A DNA stretch of 64,000 nucleotides from Cladorhizidae sp. MBARI D1340-BT2 (taxonomy: Eukaryota > Porifera > Demospongiae > Poecilosclerida > Cladorhizidae). The stretch lies in contig JAQNBH010000011.1 of NCBI GenBank assembly GCA_028752905.1, positions 17,825,909 through 17,889,908 on the forward strand, in the 5' to 3' direction. Below the pieces are notes generated by a model. That model was not told the DNA's origin. It did no database searches and saw only the letters and a list, made by a program, of their open reading frames with translations. A program made the position numbers and the translations under genes. Shown piece after piece: positions 12,001 to 26,028 of this stretch (positions within the stretch are counted from its first letter, which is position 1; each line of letters begins with the position of its first letter).

Positions 12001-15000
12001 TTGTAGACATGCATGTAGTCCAACAGTGAGAGTTGAACTTTGTACACATGCATGTATCCAACAGTGAGAGTTGAACTTTGTAGGCATGCATGTAGTCCAA
12101 CAGTGAGAGTTGAACTATGTAGGCATGCATGTAGTCCACCGGTGAGAGTTGAACTTTGTAGGCATGCATGTAGTCCAACAGTGAGAGTTGAACTTTGTAG
12201 GCATGCATGTAGTCCAACAGTGAGAGTTGAACTTTGTAGACATGCATGTAGTCCAACAGTGAGAGTTGAACTATGTAGGCATGCATGTAGTCCAACAGTG
12301 AGAGTTGAACTTTGTAGGCATGCATGTAGTCCAACAGTGAGAGTTGAACTTTGTAGGCATGCATGTAGTCCAACAGTGAGAGTTGAACTTTGTAGGCATG
12401 CATGTAGTCCAACAGTGAGAGTTGATCTATGTAGACATGCATGTAGTCCAACAGTGAGAGTTGAACTTTGTAGGCATGCTTGTAGTCCAATAGTGAGAGT
12501 TGAACTTTGTAGACATGCATGCAGTCCAACAGTGAGAGTTGAACTATGTAGACATGCATGTAGTCCAACAGTGAGAGTTGAACTTTGTAGACATGCATGT
12601 AGTCCAACAGAACTTTGTAGACATGCATGTAGTCCAACAGTGAGAGTTGAACTTTGTAGGCATGCATGTGGTCCAACAGAACTTTGTAGACATGCATGTA
12701 GTCCACCAGTGAGAGTTGAACTTTGTAGACATGCATGTAGTCCAACAGTGAGAGATGAACTTTGTAGACATGCATGTAGTCCAACAGTGAGAGTTGAACT
12801 TTGTAGACATGCATGTAGTCCAACAGTGAGAGTTGAACTTTGTAGGCAGGCATGTAGTCCAACAGTGAGAGTTGAACTTTGTAGACATGCATGTAGTCCA
12901 AAAGTGAGAGTTGAACTTTGTAGACATACATGTAGTCCAACAGTGAGAGTTGAACTTTGTAGGCATGCATGTAGTCCAACAGTGAGAGTTGAACTTTGTA
13001 GACATGCATGTAGTCCACCAGTGAGAGTTGAACTTTGTAGACATGCATGTAGTCCAACAGTGAGAGTTGAACTTTGTAGGCATGCATTGTAGTCCAACAG
13101 TGAGAGTTGAACTTTGTAGACATGCATGTAGTCCAACAGTGAGAGTTAAACTTTGTAGGCATGCATGTAGTCCAACAGTGAGAGTTGAACTATGTAGACA
13201 TGCATGTAGTCCAACAGTGAGAGTTGAACTTTGTAGGCATGCATGTAGTCCAACAGTGAGAGTTGAACTTTGTAGACATGCATGTAGTCCAACAGTGAGA
13301 GTTGAACTTTGTAGACATGCATGTAGTCCAACAGTGAGAGTTGAACTTTTTAGGCATGCATGTAGTCCAACAGAGAGAGTTGAACTTTGTAGACATGCAT
13401 GTAGTCCAACAGTGAGAGTTGAACTTTGTAGACATGCATGTAGTCCAACAGTGAGAGTTGAACTTTGTAGACATGCATGTAGTCCAACAGTGAGAGTTGA
13501 ACTTTGTAGACATGCATGTAGTCCAACAGTGAGAGTTGAACTTTGTAGACATGCATGTAGTCCAACAGTGAGAGTTGAACTTTGTAGGCATGCATGTAGT
13601 CCAACAGTGAGAGTTGAACTTTGTAGACATGCATGTAGTCCAACAGTGAGAGTTGAACTTTGTAGACATGCATGTAGTCCAACAGTGAGAGTTGAACTTT
13701 GTAGGCATGCATGTAGTCCAACAGTGAGAGTTGAACTTTGTAGACATGCATGTAGTCCAACAGTGAGAGTTTAACTTTGTAGGCATGCATGTAGTCCAAC
13801 AGTGAGAGTTGAACTTTGTAGACATGCATGTAGTCCAACAGTGAGAGTTTAACTTTGTAGACATGCATGTAGTCCAATAGAGAGAGTTGAACTTTGTAGA
13901 CATGCATGTAGTCCAACAGTGAGAGTTGAACTTTGTAGACATGCATGTAGTCCAACAGTGAGAGTTGAACTTTGTACACATGCATGTATCCAACAGTGAG
14001 AGTTGAACTTTGTAGGCATGCATGTAGTCCAACAGTGAGAGTTGAACTATGTAGGCATGCATGTAGTCCACCGGTGAGAGTTGAACTTTGTAGGCATGCA
14101 TGTAGTCCAACAGTGAGAGTTGAACTTTGTAGGCATGCATGTAGTCCAACAGTGAGAGTTGAACTTTGTAGACATGCATGTAGTCCAACAGTGAGAGTTG
14201 AACTATGTAGGATGCATGTAGTCCAACAGTGAGAGTTGAACTTTGTAGGCATGCATGTAGTCCAACAGTGAGAGTTGAACTTTGTAGGCATGCATGTAGT
14301 CCAACAGTGAGAGTTGATCTATGTAGACATGCATGTAGTCCAACAGTGAGAGTTGAACTTTGTAGGCATGCTTGTAGTCCAACAGTGAGAGTTGAACTTT
14401 GTAGACATGCATGCAGTCCAACAGTGAGAGTTGAACTATGTAGACATGCATGTAGTCCAACAGTAAGAGTTGAACTTTGTAGACATGCATGTAGTCCAAC
14501 AGAACTTTGTAGACATGCATGTAGTCCAACAGTGAGAGTTGAACTTTGTAGGCATGCATGTAGTCCAACAGAACTTTGTAGACATGCATGTAGTCCACCA
14601 GTGAGAGTTGAACTTTGTAGACATGCATGTAGTCCAACAGTGGGAGTTGAACTTTGTAGACATGCATGTAGTCCAACAGTGAGAGTTGAACTTTGTAGAC
14701 ATGCATGTAGTCCAACAGTGAGGGTTGAACTATGTAGACATGCATGGAGTCCAACAGTGAGAGTTTAACTTTGTAGACATGCATGTAGTCCAACAGTGAG
14801 AGTTGAACTTTGTAGGCATGCATGTAGTCCAACAGTGAGAGTTGAACTTTGTAGACATGCATGTAGTCCAACAGTGAGAGTTGAACTTTGTAGGCATGCA
14901 TGTAGTCCAACAGTGAGAGTTGAACTTTGTAGACATGCATGTAGTCCAACAGTGAGGGTTGAACTTTGTAGGCATGCATGTAGTCCAACATTGAGAGTTG

Positions 15001-17696
15001 AACTTTGTAGACATGCATGTAGTCCAACAGTGAGAGTTGAACTTTGTAGACATGCATGTAGTCCAACAGTGAGAGTTGAACTTTGTAGACATGCATGTAG
15101 TCCAACAGTGAGAGTTGAACTTTGTAGGCATGCATGTAGTCCAACAGTGAGAGTTGAACTTTGTAGACATGCATGTAGTCCAACATTGAGAGTTGAACTT
15201 TGTAGACATGCATGTAGTCCAACAGTGAGAGTTGAACTTTGTAGACATGCATGTAGTCCAACAGTGAGAGTTGAACTTTGTAGACATGCATGTAGTCCAA
15301 CAGTGAGAGTTGAACTTTGTAGGCATGCATGTAGTCCAACAGTGAGAGTTGAACTTTGTAGACATGCATGTAGTCCACCAGTGAGATTTGAACTTTGTAG
15401 ACATGCATGTAGTCCAACAGTGAGAGTTGAACTTTGTAGACATGCATGTAGTCCAACAGTGAGAGTTGAACTTTGTCGACATGCATGTAGTCCAACAGTG
15501 AGAGTTGAACTTTGTAGACATGCATGTAGTCCAACAGTGAGAGTTGAACTTTGTAGACATGCATGTAGTCCAACAGTGAGAGTTGAACTTTGTAGACATG
15601 CATGTAGTCCAACAGTGAGAGTTGAACTTTGTAGGCATGCATGTAATCCAACAGTGAGAGTTGAACTTTGTAGACATGCATGTAGTCCAACAGTGAGAGT
15701 TGAACTTTGTAGACATGCATGTAGTCCAACAGTGAGGGTTGAACTTTGTAGGCATGCATGTAGTCCAACAGTGAGAGTTGAACTTTGTATACATGCATGT
15801 AGTCCAACAGTGAGAGTTGAACTTTGTAGACATGCATGTAGTCCAACAGTGAGAGTTGAACTTTGTAGACATGCATGTAGTCCAACAGTGAGAGTTGAAC
15901 TTTTTAGGCATGCATGTAGTCCAACAGAGAGAGTTGAACTTTGTAGACATGCATGTAGTCCAACAGTGAGAGTTGAACTTTGTAGACATGCATGTAGTCC
16001 AACAGTGAGAGTTGAACTTTGTAGACATGCATGTAGTCCAACAGTGAGAGTTGAACTTTGTAGACATGCATGTAGTCCAACAGTGAGAGTTGAACTTTGT
16101 AGACATGCATGTAGTCCAACAGTGAGAGTTGAACTTTGTAGGCATGCATGTAGTCCAACAGTGAGAGTTGAACTTTGTAGACATGCATGTAGTCCAACAG
16201 TGAGAGTTGAACTTTGTAGGCATGCATGGAGTCCTTCAGTGAGAGTTGAAGTTTGTAGGCATGCATGTAGTCCAACAGTGAGAGTTGAACTTTGTAGACA
16301 TGCATGTAGTCCAACAGTGAGAGTTTAACTTTGTAGGCATGCATGTAGTCCAACAGTGAGAGTTGAACTTTGTAGACATGCATGTAGTCCAACAGTGAGA
16401 GTTGAACTTTGTAGACATGCATGTAGTCCAACAGTGAGAGTTGAACTTTGTAGACATGCATGTAGTCCAACAGTGAGAGTTGAACTTTGTAGACATGCAT
16501 GTAGTCCAACAGTGAGAGTTGAACTTTGTAGACATGCATGTAGTCCAACAGTGAGAGTTGAACTTTGTAGGCAGGCATGTAGTCCAACAGTGAGAGTTGA
16601 ACTTTGTAGACATGCATGTAGTCCAAAAGTGAGAGTTGAACTTTGTAGACATACATGTAGTCCAACAGTGAGAGTTGAACTTTGTAGGCATGCATGTAGT
16701 CCAACAGTGAGAGTTGAACTTTGTAGACATGCATGTAGTCCACCAGTGAGAGTTGAACTTTGTAGACATGCATGTAGTCCAACAGTGAGAGTTGAACTTT
16801 GTAGGCATGCATTGTAGTCCAACAGTGAGAGTTGAACTTTGTAGACATGCATGTAGTCCAACAGTGAGAGTTAAACTTTGTAGGCATGCATGTAGTCCAA
16901 GAGTGAGAGTTGAACTATGTAGACATGCATGTAGTCCAACAGTGAGAGTTGAACTTTGTAGGCATGCATGTAGTCCAACAGTGAGAGTTGAACTTTGTAG
17001 ACATGCATGTAGTCCAACAGTGAGAGTTGAACTTTGTAGACATGCATGTAGTCCAACAGTGAGAGTTGAACTTTTTAGGCATGCATGTAGTCCAACAGAG
17101 AGAGTTGAACTTTGTAGACATGCATGTAGTCCAACAGTGAGAGTTGAACTTTGTAGACATGCATGTAGTCCAACAGTGAGAGTTGAACTTTGTAGACATG
17201 CATGTAGTCCAACAGTGAGAGTTGAACTTTGTAGACATGCATGTAGTCCAACAGTGAGAGTTGAACTTTGTAGACATGCATGTAGTCCAACAGTGAGAGT
17301 TGAACTTTGTAGGCATGCATGTAGTCCAACAGTGAGAGTTGAACTTTGTAGACATGCATGTAGTCCAACAGTGAGAGTTGAACTTTGTAGACATGCATGT
17401 AGTCCAACAGTGAGAGTTGAACTTTGTAGGCATGCATGTAGTCCAACAGTGAGAGTTGAACTTTGTAGACATGCATGTAGTCCAACAGTGAGAGTTTAAC
17501 TTTGTAGGCATGCATGTAGTCCAACAGTGAGAGTTGAACTTTGTAGACATGCATGTAGTCCAACAGTGAGAGTTTAACTTTGTAGACATGCATGTAGTCC
17601 AATAGAGAGAGTTGAACTTTGTAGACATGCATGTAGTCCAACAGTGAGAGTTGAACTTTGTAGACATGCATGTAGTCCAACAGTGAGAGTTGAACT

Positions 17697-20600
17697 TTGT
17701 ACACATGCATGTATCCAACAGTGAGAGTTGAACTTTGTAGGCATGCATGTAGTCCAACAGTGAGAGTTGAACTATGTAGGCATGCATGTAGTCCACCGGT
17801 GAGAGTTGAACTTTGTAGGCATGCATGTAGTCCAACAGTGAGAGTTGAACTTTGTAGGCATGCATGTAGTCCAACAGTGAGAGTTGAACTTTGTAGACAT
17901 GCATGTAGTCCAACAGTGAGAGTTGAACTATGTAGGCATGCATGTAGTCCAACAGTGAGAGTTGAACTTTGTAGGCATGCATGTAGTCCAACAGTGAGAG
18001 TTGAACTTTGTAGGCATGCATGTAGTCCAACAGTGAGAGTTGAACTTTGTAGGCATGCATGTAGTCCAACAGTGAGAGTTGATCTATGTAGACATGCATG
18101 TAGTCCAACAGTGAGAGTTGAACTTTGTAGGCATGCTTGTAGTCCAACAGTGAGATTTGAACTTTGTAGACATGCATGCAGTCCAACAGTGAGAGTTGAA
18201 CTATGTAGACATGCATGTAGTCCAACAGTGAGAGTTGAACTTTGTAGACATGCATGTAGTCCAACAGAACTTTGTAGACATGCATGTAGTCCAACAGTGA
18301 GAGTTGAACTTTGTAGGCATGCATGTAGTCCAACAGTGAGAGTTGATCTATGTAGACATGCATGTAGTCCAACAGTGAGAGTTGAACTTTGTAGGCATGC
18401 TTGTAGTCCAACAGTGAGATTTGAACTTTGTAGACATGCATGCAGTCCAACAGTGAGAGTTGAACTATGTAGACATGCATGTAGTCCAACAGTGAGAGTT
18501 GAACTTTGTAGACATGCATGTAGTCCAACAGAACTTTGTAGACATGCATGTAGTCCAACAGTGAGAGTTGAACTTTGTAGGCATGCATGTAGTCCAACAG
18601 AACTTTGTAGACATGCATGTAGTCCACCAATGAGAGTTGAACTTTGTAGACATGCATGTAGTCCAACAGTGAGAGTTGAACTTTGTAGACATGCATGTAG
18701 TCCAACAGTGAGAGTTGAACTTTGTAGACATGCATGTAGTCCAACAGTGAGGGTTGAACTATGTAGACATGCATGGAGTCCAACAGTGAGAGTTGAACTT
18801 TGTAGACATGCATGTAGTCCAACAGTGAGAGTTGAACTTTGTAGGCATGCATGTAGTCCAACAGTGAGAGTTGAACTTTGTAGACATGCATGTAGTCCAA
18901 CAGTGAGAGTTGAACTTTGTAGGCATGCATGTAGTCCAACAGTGAGAGTTGAACTTTGTAGACATGCATGTAGTCCAACATTGAGGGTTGAACTTTGTAG
19001 GCATGCATGTAGTCCAACATTGAGAGTTGAACTTTGTAGACATGCATGTAGTGCAACAGTGAGAGTTGAACTTTGTAGACATGCATGTAGTCCAACAGTG
19101 AGAGTTGAACTTTGTAGACATGCATGTAGTCCAACAGTGAGAGTTGAACTTTGTAGGCATGCATGTAGTCCAACAGTGAGAGTTGAACTTTGTAGACATG
19201 CATGTAGTCCACCAGTGAGAGTTGAACTTTGTAGACATGCATGTAGTCCAACAGTGAGAGTTGAACTTTGTAGACATGCATGTAGTCCAACAGTGAGAGT
19301 TGAACTTTGTCGACATGCATGTAGTCCAACAGTGAGAGTTGAACTTTGTAGACATGCATGTAGTCCAACAGTGAGAGTTGAACTTTGTAGACATGCATGT
19401 AGTCCAACAGTGAGAGTTGAACTTTGTAGACATGCATGTAGTCCAACAGTGAGAGTTGAACTTTGTAGGCATGCATGCAGTCCAACAGTGAGAGTTGAAC
19501 TTTGTAGACATGCATGTAGTCCAACAGTGAGAGTTGAACTTTGTAGACATGCATGTAGTCCAACAGTGAGGGTTGAACTTTGTAGGCATGCATGTAGTCC
19601 AACTGTGAGAGTTGAACTTTGTATACATGCATGTAGTCCAACAGTGAGAGTTGAACTTTGTAGGCATGCATGTATTCCAACAGTGAGAGTTGAACTTTGT
19701 AGGCATGCATGTAGTCCAATAGTGAGAGTTGAACTTTGTAGGCATGCATGTAGTCCAACAGTGAGAGTTGAACTTTGTAGACATGCATGTAGTCCAACAG
19801 TGAGAGTTGAACTTTGTAGGCATGCATGTAGTCCAACAGTGAGAGTTGAACTTTGTAGGCATGCATGTAGTCCAACAGTGAGAGTTGAACTTTGTAGACA
19901 TACATGTACAGTCCAACAGTGAGAGTTGAACTTTGTAGACATGCATGTAGTCCAACAGTGAGAGTTGAACTTTGTAGACATGCATGTAGTCCAACAGTGA
20001 GAGTTGAACTTTGTAGACATGCATGTAGTCCAACAGTGAGAGTTGATCTTTGTAGGCATGCATGTAGTCCAACAGTGAGAGTTGAACTTTGTAGACATGC
20101 ATGTAGTCCAACAGTGAGAGTTGAACTTTGTAGACATGCATGTAGTCCAACAGTGAGAGTTGAACTTTGTAGGCACGCATGGTCCAACAGTGAGAACTGA
20201 ACTTTGTAGGCATGCATGTAGTCCAACAGGGAGAGTTGAACTTTGTAGACATGCATGTAGTCCAACAGTGAGAGTTGAACTTTGTAGGCATGCATGTAGT
20301 CCAACAGTGAGAGTTGAACTTTGTAGGCATGCATGTAGTCCAACAGTGAGAGTTGAACTTTGTAGACATGCATGTACAGTCCAACAGTGAGAGTTGAACT
20401 TTGTAGACATGCATGTAGTCCAACAGTGAGAGTTGAACTTTGTAGACATGCATGTAGTCCAACACTGAGAGTTGAACTTTGTAGACATGCATGTAGTCCA
20501 ACAGTGAGAGTTGAACTTTGTAGGCATGCATGTAGTCCAACAGTGAGAGTTGAACTTTGTAGACATGCATGTAGTCCAACAGTGAGAGTTGAACTTTGTA

Positions 20601-21901
20601 GACATGCATGTAGTCCAACAGTGAGAGTTGAACTTTGTAGACATGCATGTAGTCCAACAGTGAGAGTTGAACTTTGTAGACATGCATGTAGTCCAACAGT
20701 GAGAGTTGAACTATGTAGACATGCATGTAGACCAACAGTGAGAGTTGAACTTTGTAGGCATGCATGTAGTCCAACAGTGAGAGTTGAACTTTGTAGACAT
20801 GCATGTAGTCCAATAGTGAGAGTTGAACTATGTAGACATGCATGTAGTCCAACAGTGAGAGTTGAACTTTGTAGACATGCATGTAGTCCAACAGAACTTT
20901 GTAGACATGCATGTAGTCCAACAGTGAGAGTTGAACTTTGTAGACATGCATGTAGTCCAACAGAACTTTGTAGACATGCATGTAGTCCAACAGTGAGAGT
21001 TGAACTTTGTAGACATGCATGTAGTCCAACAGTGAGAGTTGAACTTTGTAGACATGCATGTAGTCCAACAGTGAGAGTTGAACTTTGTAGACATGCATGT
21101 AGTCCAACAGTGAGGGTTGAACTATGTAGACATGCATGGAGTCCAACAGTGAGAGTTGAACTTTGTAGGCATGCATGTAGTCCAACAGTGAGGGTTGAAC
21201 TTTGTAGACATGCATGTAGTCCAACAGTGAGAGTTGAACTTTGTAGACATGCATGTAGTCTAACAGTGAGAGTTGAACTTTGTAGACATGCATGTAGTCC
21301 AACAGTGAGAGTTGAACTTTGTAGGCATGCATGTAGTCCAACAGTGAGAGTTGAACTTTGTAGGCATGCATGTAGTCCAAGAGTGAGAGTTGAACTTTGT
21401 AGACATGCATGTAGTCCAACAGTGAGAGTTGAACTTTGTAGGCATGCATGTAGTCCAACAGTGAGAGTTGAACTTTGTAGGCATGCATGTAGTCCAACAG
21501 TGAGTTGAACTTTGTAGGCATGCATGTAGTCCAACAGTGAGAGTTGAACTTTGTAGACATGCATGTAGTCCAACAGTGAGAGTTGAACTTTGTAGGCATG
21601 CATGTAGTCCAACAGTGAGAGTTGAACTTTGTAGACATGCATGTAGTCCAACAGTGAGGGTTGAACTTTGTAGACATGCATGTAGTCCAACAGTGAGAGT
21701 TGAACTTTGTAGGCATGCATGTAGTCCAACAGTGAGAGTTGAACTTTGTAGACATGCATGTAGTCCAAGAGTGAGAGTTTAACTTTGTAGACATGCATGT
21801 AGTCCAATAGAGAGAGTTGAACTTTGTAGACATGCATGTAGTCCAACAGTGAGAGTTGAACTTTGTAGACATGCATGTAGTCCAACAGTGAGAGTTGAAC
21901 T
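17697..21901. repeat. Higher-order satellite block, copy 1 of about 4.2 kb
   Basis: It begins at the catgtatcc marker and carries the ordered markers ccaccggtg, gttgatctatg (twice, 263 bp apart), two short 30-bp units, tagtgcaac, catgtattcc and catgtacagtcc. The same series recurs from 21902, about 4205 bp later, with few differences by eye. Confidence 0.8.
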
Positions 21902-24900
21902 TTGTACACATGCATGTATCCAACAGTGAGAGTTGAACTTTGTAGGCATGCATGTAGTCCAACAGTGAGAGTTGAACTATGTAGGCATGCATGTAGTCCA
22001 CCGGTGAGAGTTGAACTTTGTAGGCATGCATGTAGTCCAACAGTGAGAGTTGAACTTTGTAGGCATGCATGTAGTCCAACAGTGAGAGTTGAACTTTGTA
22101 GACATGCATGTAGTCCAACAGTGAGAGTTGAACTATGTAGGCATGCATGTAGTCCAACAGTGAGAGTTGAACTTTGTAGGCATGCATGTAGTCCAACAGT
22201 GAGAGTTGAACTTTGTAGGCATGCATGTAGTCCAACAGTGAGAGTTGAACTTTGTAGGCATGCATGTAGTCCAACAGTGAGAGTTGATCTATGTAGACAT
22301 GCATGTAGTCCAACAGTGAGAGTTGAACTTTGTAGGCATGCTTGTAGTCCAACAGTGAGATTTGAACTTTGTAGACATGCATGCAGTCCAACAGTGAGAG
22401 TTGAACTATGTAGACATGCATGTAGTCCAACAGTGAGAGTTGAACTTTGTAGACATGCATGTAGTCCAACAGAACTTTGTAGACATGCATGTAGTCCAAC
22501 AGTGAGAGTTGAACTTTGTAGGCATGCATGTAGTCCAACAGTGAGAGTTGATCTATGTAGACATGCATGTAGTCCAACAGTGAGAGTTGAACTTTGTAGG
22601 CATGCTTGTAGTCCAACAGTGAGATTTGAACTTTGTAGACATGCATGCAGTCCAACAGTGAGAGTTGAACTATGTAGACATGCATGTAGTCCAACAGTGA
22701 GAGTTGAACTTTGTAGACATGCATGTAGTCCAACAGAACTTTGTAGACATGCATGTAGTCCAACAGTGAGAGTTGAACTTTGTAGGCATGCATGTAGTCC
22801 AACAGAACTTTGTAGACATGCATGTAGTCCACCAGTGAGAGTTGAACTTTGTAGACATGCATGTAGTCCAACAGTGAGAGTTGAACTTTGTAGACATGCA
22901 TGTAGTCCAACAGTGAGAGTTGAACTTTGTAGACATGCATGTAGTCCAACAGTGAGGGTTGAACTATGTAGACATGCATGGAGTCCAACAGTGAGAGTTG
23001 AACTTTGTAGACATGCATGTAGTCCAACAGTGAGAGTTGAACTTTGTAGGCATGCATGTAGTCCAACAGTGAGAGTTGAACTTTGTAGACATGCATGTAG
23101 TCCAACAGTGAGAGTTGAACTTTGTAGGCATGCATGTAGTCCAACAGTGAGAGTTGAACTTTGTAGACATGCATGTAGCCCAACAGTGAGGGTTGAACTT
23201 TGTAGGCATGCATGTAGTCCAACATTGAGAGTTGAACTTTGTAGACATGCATGTAGTGCAACAGTGAGAGTTGAACTTTGTAGACATGCATGTAGTCCAA
23301 CAGTGAGAGTTGAACTTTGTAGACATGCATGTAGTCCAACAGTGAGAGTTGAACTTTGTAGACATGCATGTAGTCCACCAGTGAGAGTTGAACTTTGTAG
23401 ACATGCATGTAGTCCAACAGTGAGAGTTGAACTTTGTAGACATGCATGTAGTCCAACAGTGAGAGTTGAACTTTGTCGACATGCATGTAGTCCAACAGTG
23501 AGAGTTGAACTTTGTAGACATGCATGTAGTCCAACAGTGAGAGTTGAACTTTGTAGACATGCATGTAGTCCAACAGTGAGAGTTGAACTTTGTAGACATG
23601 CATGTAGTCCAACAGTGAGAGTTGAACTTTGTAGGCATGCATGTAGTCCAACAGTGAGAGTTGAACTTTGTAGACATGCATGTAGTCCAACAGTGAGAGT
23701 TGAACTTTGTAGACATGCATGTAGTCCAACAGTGAGGGTTGAACTTTGTAGGCATGCATGTAGTCCAACTGTGAGAGTTGAACTTTGTATACATGCATGT
23801 AGTCCAACAGTGAGAGTTGAACTTTGTAGGCATGCATGTATTCCAACAGTGAGAGTTGAACTTTGTAGGCATGCATGTAGTCCAATAGTGAGAGTTGAAC
23901 TTTGTAGGCATGCATGTAGTCCAACAGTGAGAGTTGAACTTTGTAGACATGCATGTAGTCCAACAGTGAGAGTTGAACTTTGTAGGCATGCATGTAGTCC
24001 AACAGTGAGAGTTGAACTTTGTAGGCATGCATGTAGTCCAACAGTGAGAGTTGAACTTTGTAGACATACATGTACAGTCCAACAGTGAGAGTTGAACTTT
24101 GTAGACATGCATGTAGTCCAACAGTGAGAGTTGAACTTTGTAGACATGCATGTAGTCCAACAGTGAGAGTTGAACTTTGTAGACATGCATGTAGTCCAAC
24201 AGTGAGAGTTGATCTTTGTAGGCATGCATGTAGTCCAACAGTGAGAGTTGAACTTTGTAGACATGCATGTAGTCCAACAGTGAGAGTTGAACTTTGTAGA
24301 CATGCATGTAGTCCAACAGTGAGAGTTGAACTTTGTAGGCACGCATGGAGTCCAACAGTGAGAACTGAACTTTGTAGGCATGCATGTAGTCCAACAGGGA
24401 GAGTTGAACTTTGTAGACATGCATGTAGTCCAACAGTGAGAGTTGAACTTTGTAGGCATGCATGTAGTCCAACAGTGAGAGTTGAACTTTGTAGGCATGC
24501 ATGTAGTCCAACAGTGAGAGTTGAACTTTGTAGACATGCATGTACAGTCCAACAGTGAGAGTTGAACTTTGTAGACATGCATGTAGTCCAACAGTGAGAG
24601 TTGAACTTTGTAGACATGCATGTAGTCCAACACTGAGAGTTGAACTTTGTAGACATGCATGTAGTCCAACAGTGAGAGTTGAACTTTGTAGGCATGCATG
24701 TAGTCCAACAGTGAGAGTTGAACTTTGTAGACATGCATGTAGTCCAACAGTGAGAGTTGAACTTTGTAGACATGCATGTAGTCCAACAGTGAGAGTTGAA
24801 CTTTGTAGACATGCATGTAGTCCAACAGTGAGAGTTGAACTTTGTAGACATGCATGTAGTCCAACAGTGAGAGTTGAACTATGTAGACATGCATGTAGAC

Positions 24901-25140
24901 CAACAGTGAGAGTTGAACTTTGTAGGCATGCATGTAGTCCAACAGTGAGAGTTGAACTTTGTAGACATGCATGTAGTCCAATAGTGAGAGTTGAACTTTG
25001 TAGGCATGCATGTAGTCCAACAGTGAGAGTTGAACTTTGTAGACATGCATGTAGTCCAACAGTGAGGGTTGAACTTTGTAGACATGCATGTAGTCCAACA
25101 GTGAGAGTTGAACTTTGTAGGCATGCATGTAGTCCAACAG
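21902..25140. repeat. Higher-order satellite block, copy 2, truncated at the array end
   Basis: Repeats the marker order of 17697 onward nearly base for base. One unit is missing before the catgtacagtcc marker (spacing 4166 instead of 4205). The array ends before the block is complete. Confidence 0.8.
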
Positions 25141-25339
25141 TGGAGTAGAACTTTGTAGACATGCATGTAGTCTAATAGTGAGAGTTGAACTTTGTAGACA
25201 TGCATGTAGTCCAACAGTGAGAGTTGAACTTTGTAAGCATGCATGTAGTCCAACAGTGAGAATTGAACTTTGAAGGTGGGGTCCTCTCCTAATCCCTTAG
25301 GTGAGACCCTCTCTGACTGTTCCATAATCCTTTAGGTGG

Positions 25340-25545
25340 GTTCTCTCTCACAGGGGTGGCTCAAGGTCTACTGTTATTCTTCTTGATTCACATGAGTGGC
25401 CCCCTGAGCTGAGGGTCTACTCTTATTCTTATTGATTCACATGAGTGGCCGCCTGAGCTGAGGGTCTACTCTTATTCTTCTTGATTCACATGAGTGGCCC
25501 ACTGAGCTCAGGGTCTGCTCTTATTCTTCTTGATTCATATGCGTG
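25340..25545 (-). repeat. 49-bp minisatellite, about four units in reverse orientation
   Basis: Four copies containing ttattcttcttgattcaca, the reverse complement of the repeat that fills 58556-60300 and 62556-63184. The spacing is about 50 bp. It directly follows the degenerate end of the 39-bp satellite. Confidence 0.85.
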
Positions 25546-25616
25546 GCATTCTGGAGTATATGAATGCTATAGAGAGTGCTTAGCACACTCTCGTGTAGGA
25601 GCTAACCTCGCACACA

Positions 25617-26026
25617 GAACTTGGCCAATAATATGCCACAAGGTATTAGACATATATATCAGGCTTTGCAGTTCACCTAGTTGGCAGCTTAACCTTCAGA
25701 ATGGTAAGAGATACATGACCATCGGAAGCAAAACTATAAAGCCCCTCCCTCCCTAACAACAACAACAACAAAAAAGAACAACATAAATAAACAAACCATA
25801 ACCACACAAAACCCAACCCCTAATCATTTCTGGCTCTGAAACCAAAACAGTTGCTATTAAAAAATTTATTATGAATAAAGACTTCCAATTTTGGTCGACT
25901 TGTCCATGAAAACTAAGCAACATTTACACGGCCATAAAATAGCAACAAAGAAACCCAAAAATAAGAAAGGTTTGGAGACTGATGTGAAAACCACTAGTTC
26001 GTTGGTAGTTCAGGTATCCACTTGAC
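25617..26026. repeat. Direct duplication, copy A
   Basis: Matches 28220-28676 in the same orientation from gaacttggccaataatatg to agttcaggtat. In copy B the next bases are the signal-peptide exon; in copy A the homology ends where the inverted-repeat transposon starts. Confidence 0.75.
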
Positions 26027-26028
26027 TA

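Larger units (their letters stand above)
9021..25275. repeat. 39-bp satellite array, right block
   Basis: About 417 units of the same 39-bp repeat. Marker variants recur in the same order, showing higher-order repeats. The variant gttgatctatg occurs near 9125, 12421, 14313, 18080, 18342, 22284 and 22546 (and 217 in the left block). The variant ccaccggtg occurs near 12137, 14069, 17794 and 21998 (and 3463). The one-base deletion unit catgtatcc occurs near 12046, 13978, 17704 and 21908. Frame-changing units also occur: one-base insertions (cattgtag near 11427, 13086, 16811) and two-base insertions (catgtacagtcc near 19905, 20373, 24071, 24541). The array decays at 25135-25275 and ends at aactttgaagg. 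Confidence 0.97.

Noticed and set aside
19900..24560. catgtacagtcc units in the 39-bp satellite as transposon footprints
   Set aside because: The change is a 2-nt CA insertion after TA with no second TA, so it does not match a TA-CAG-TA scar.
16915..25137. A 2740-residue open frame on the minus strand
   Set aside because: It is the 39-bp satellite read through; all three minus frames of the unit are open, and the apparent protein changes frame at indels. Not a gene on this evidence.
1..25275. CRISPR-like array
   Set aside because: Units are directly head to tail with no unique spacers, in a eukaryotic context.
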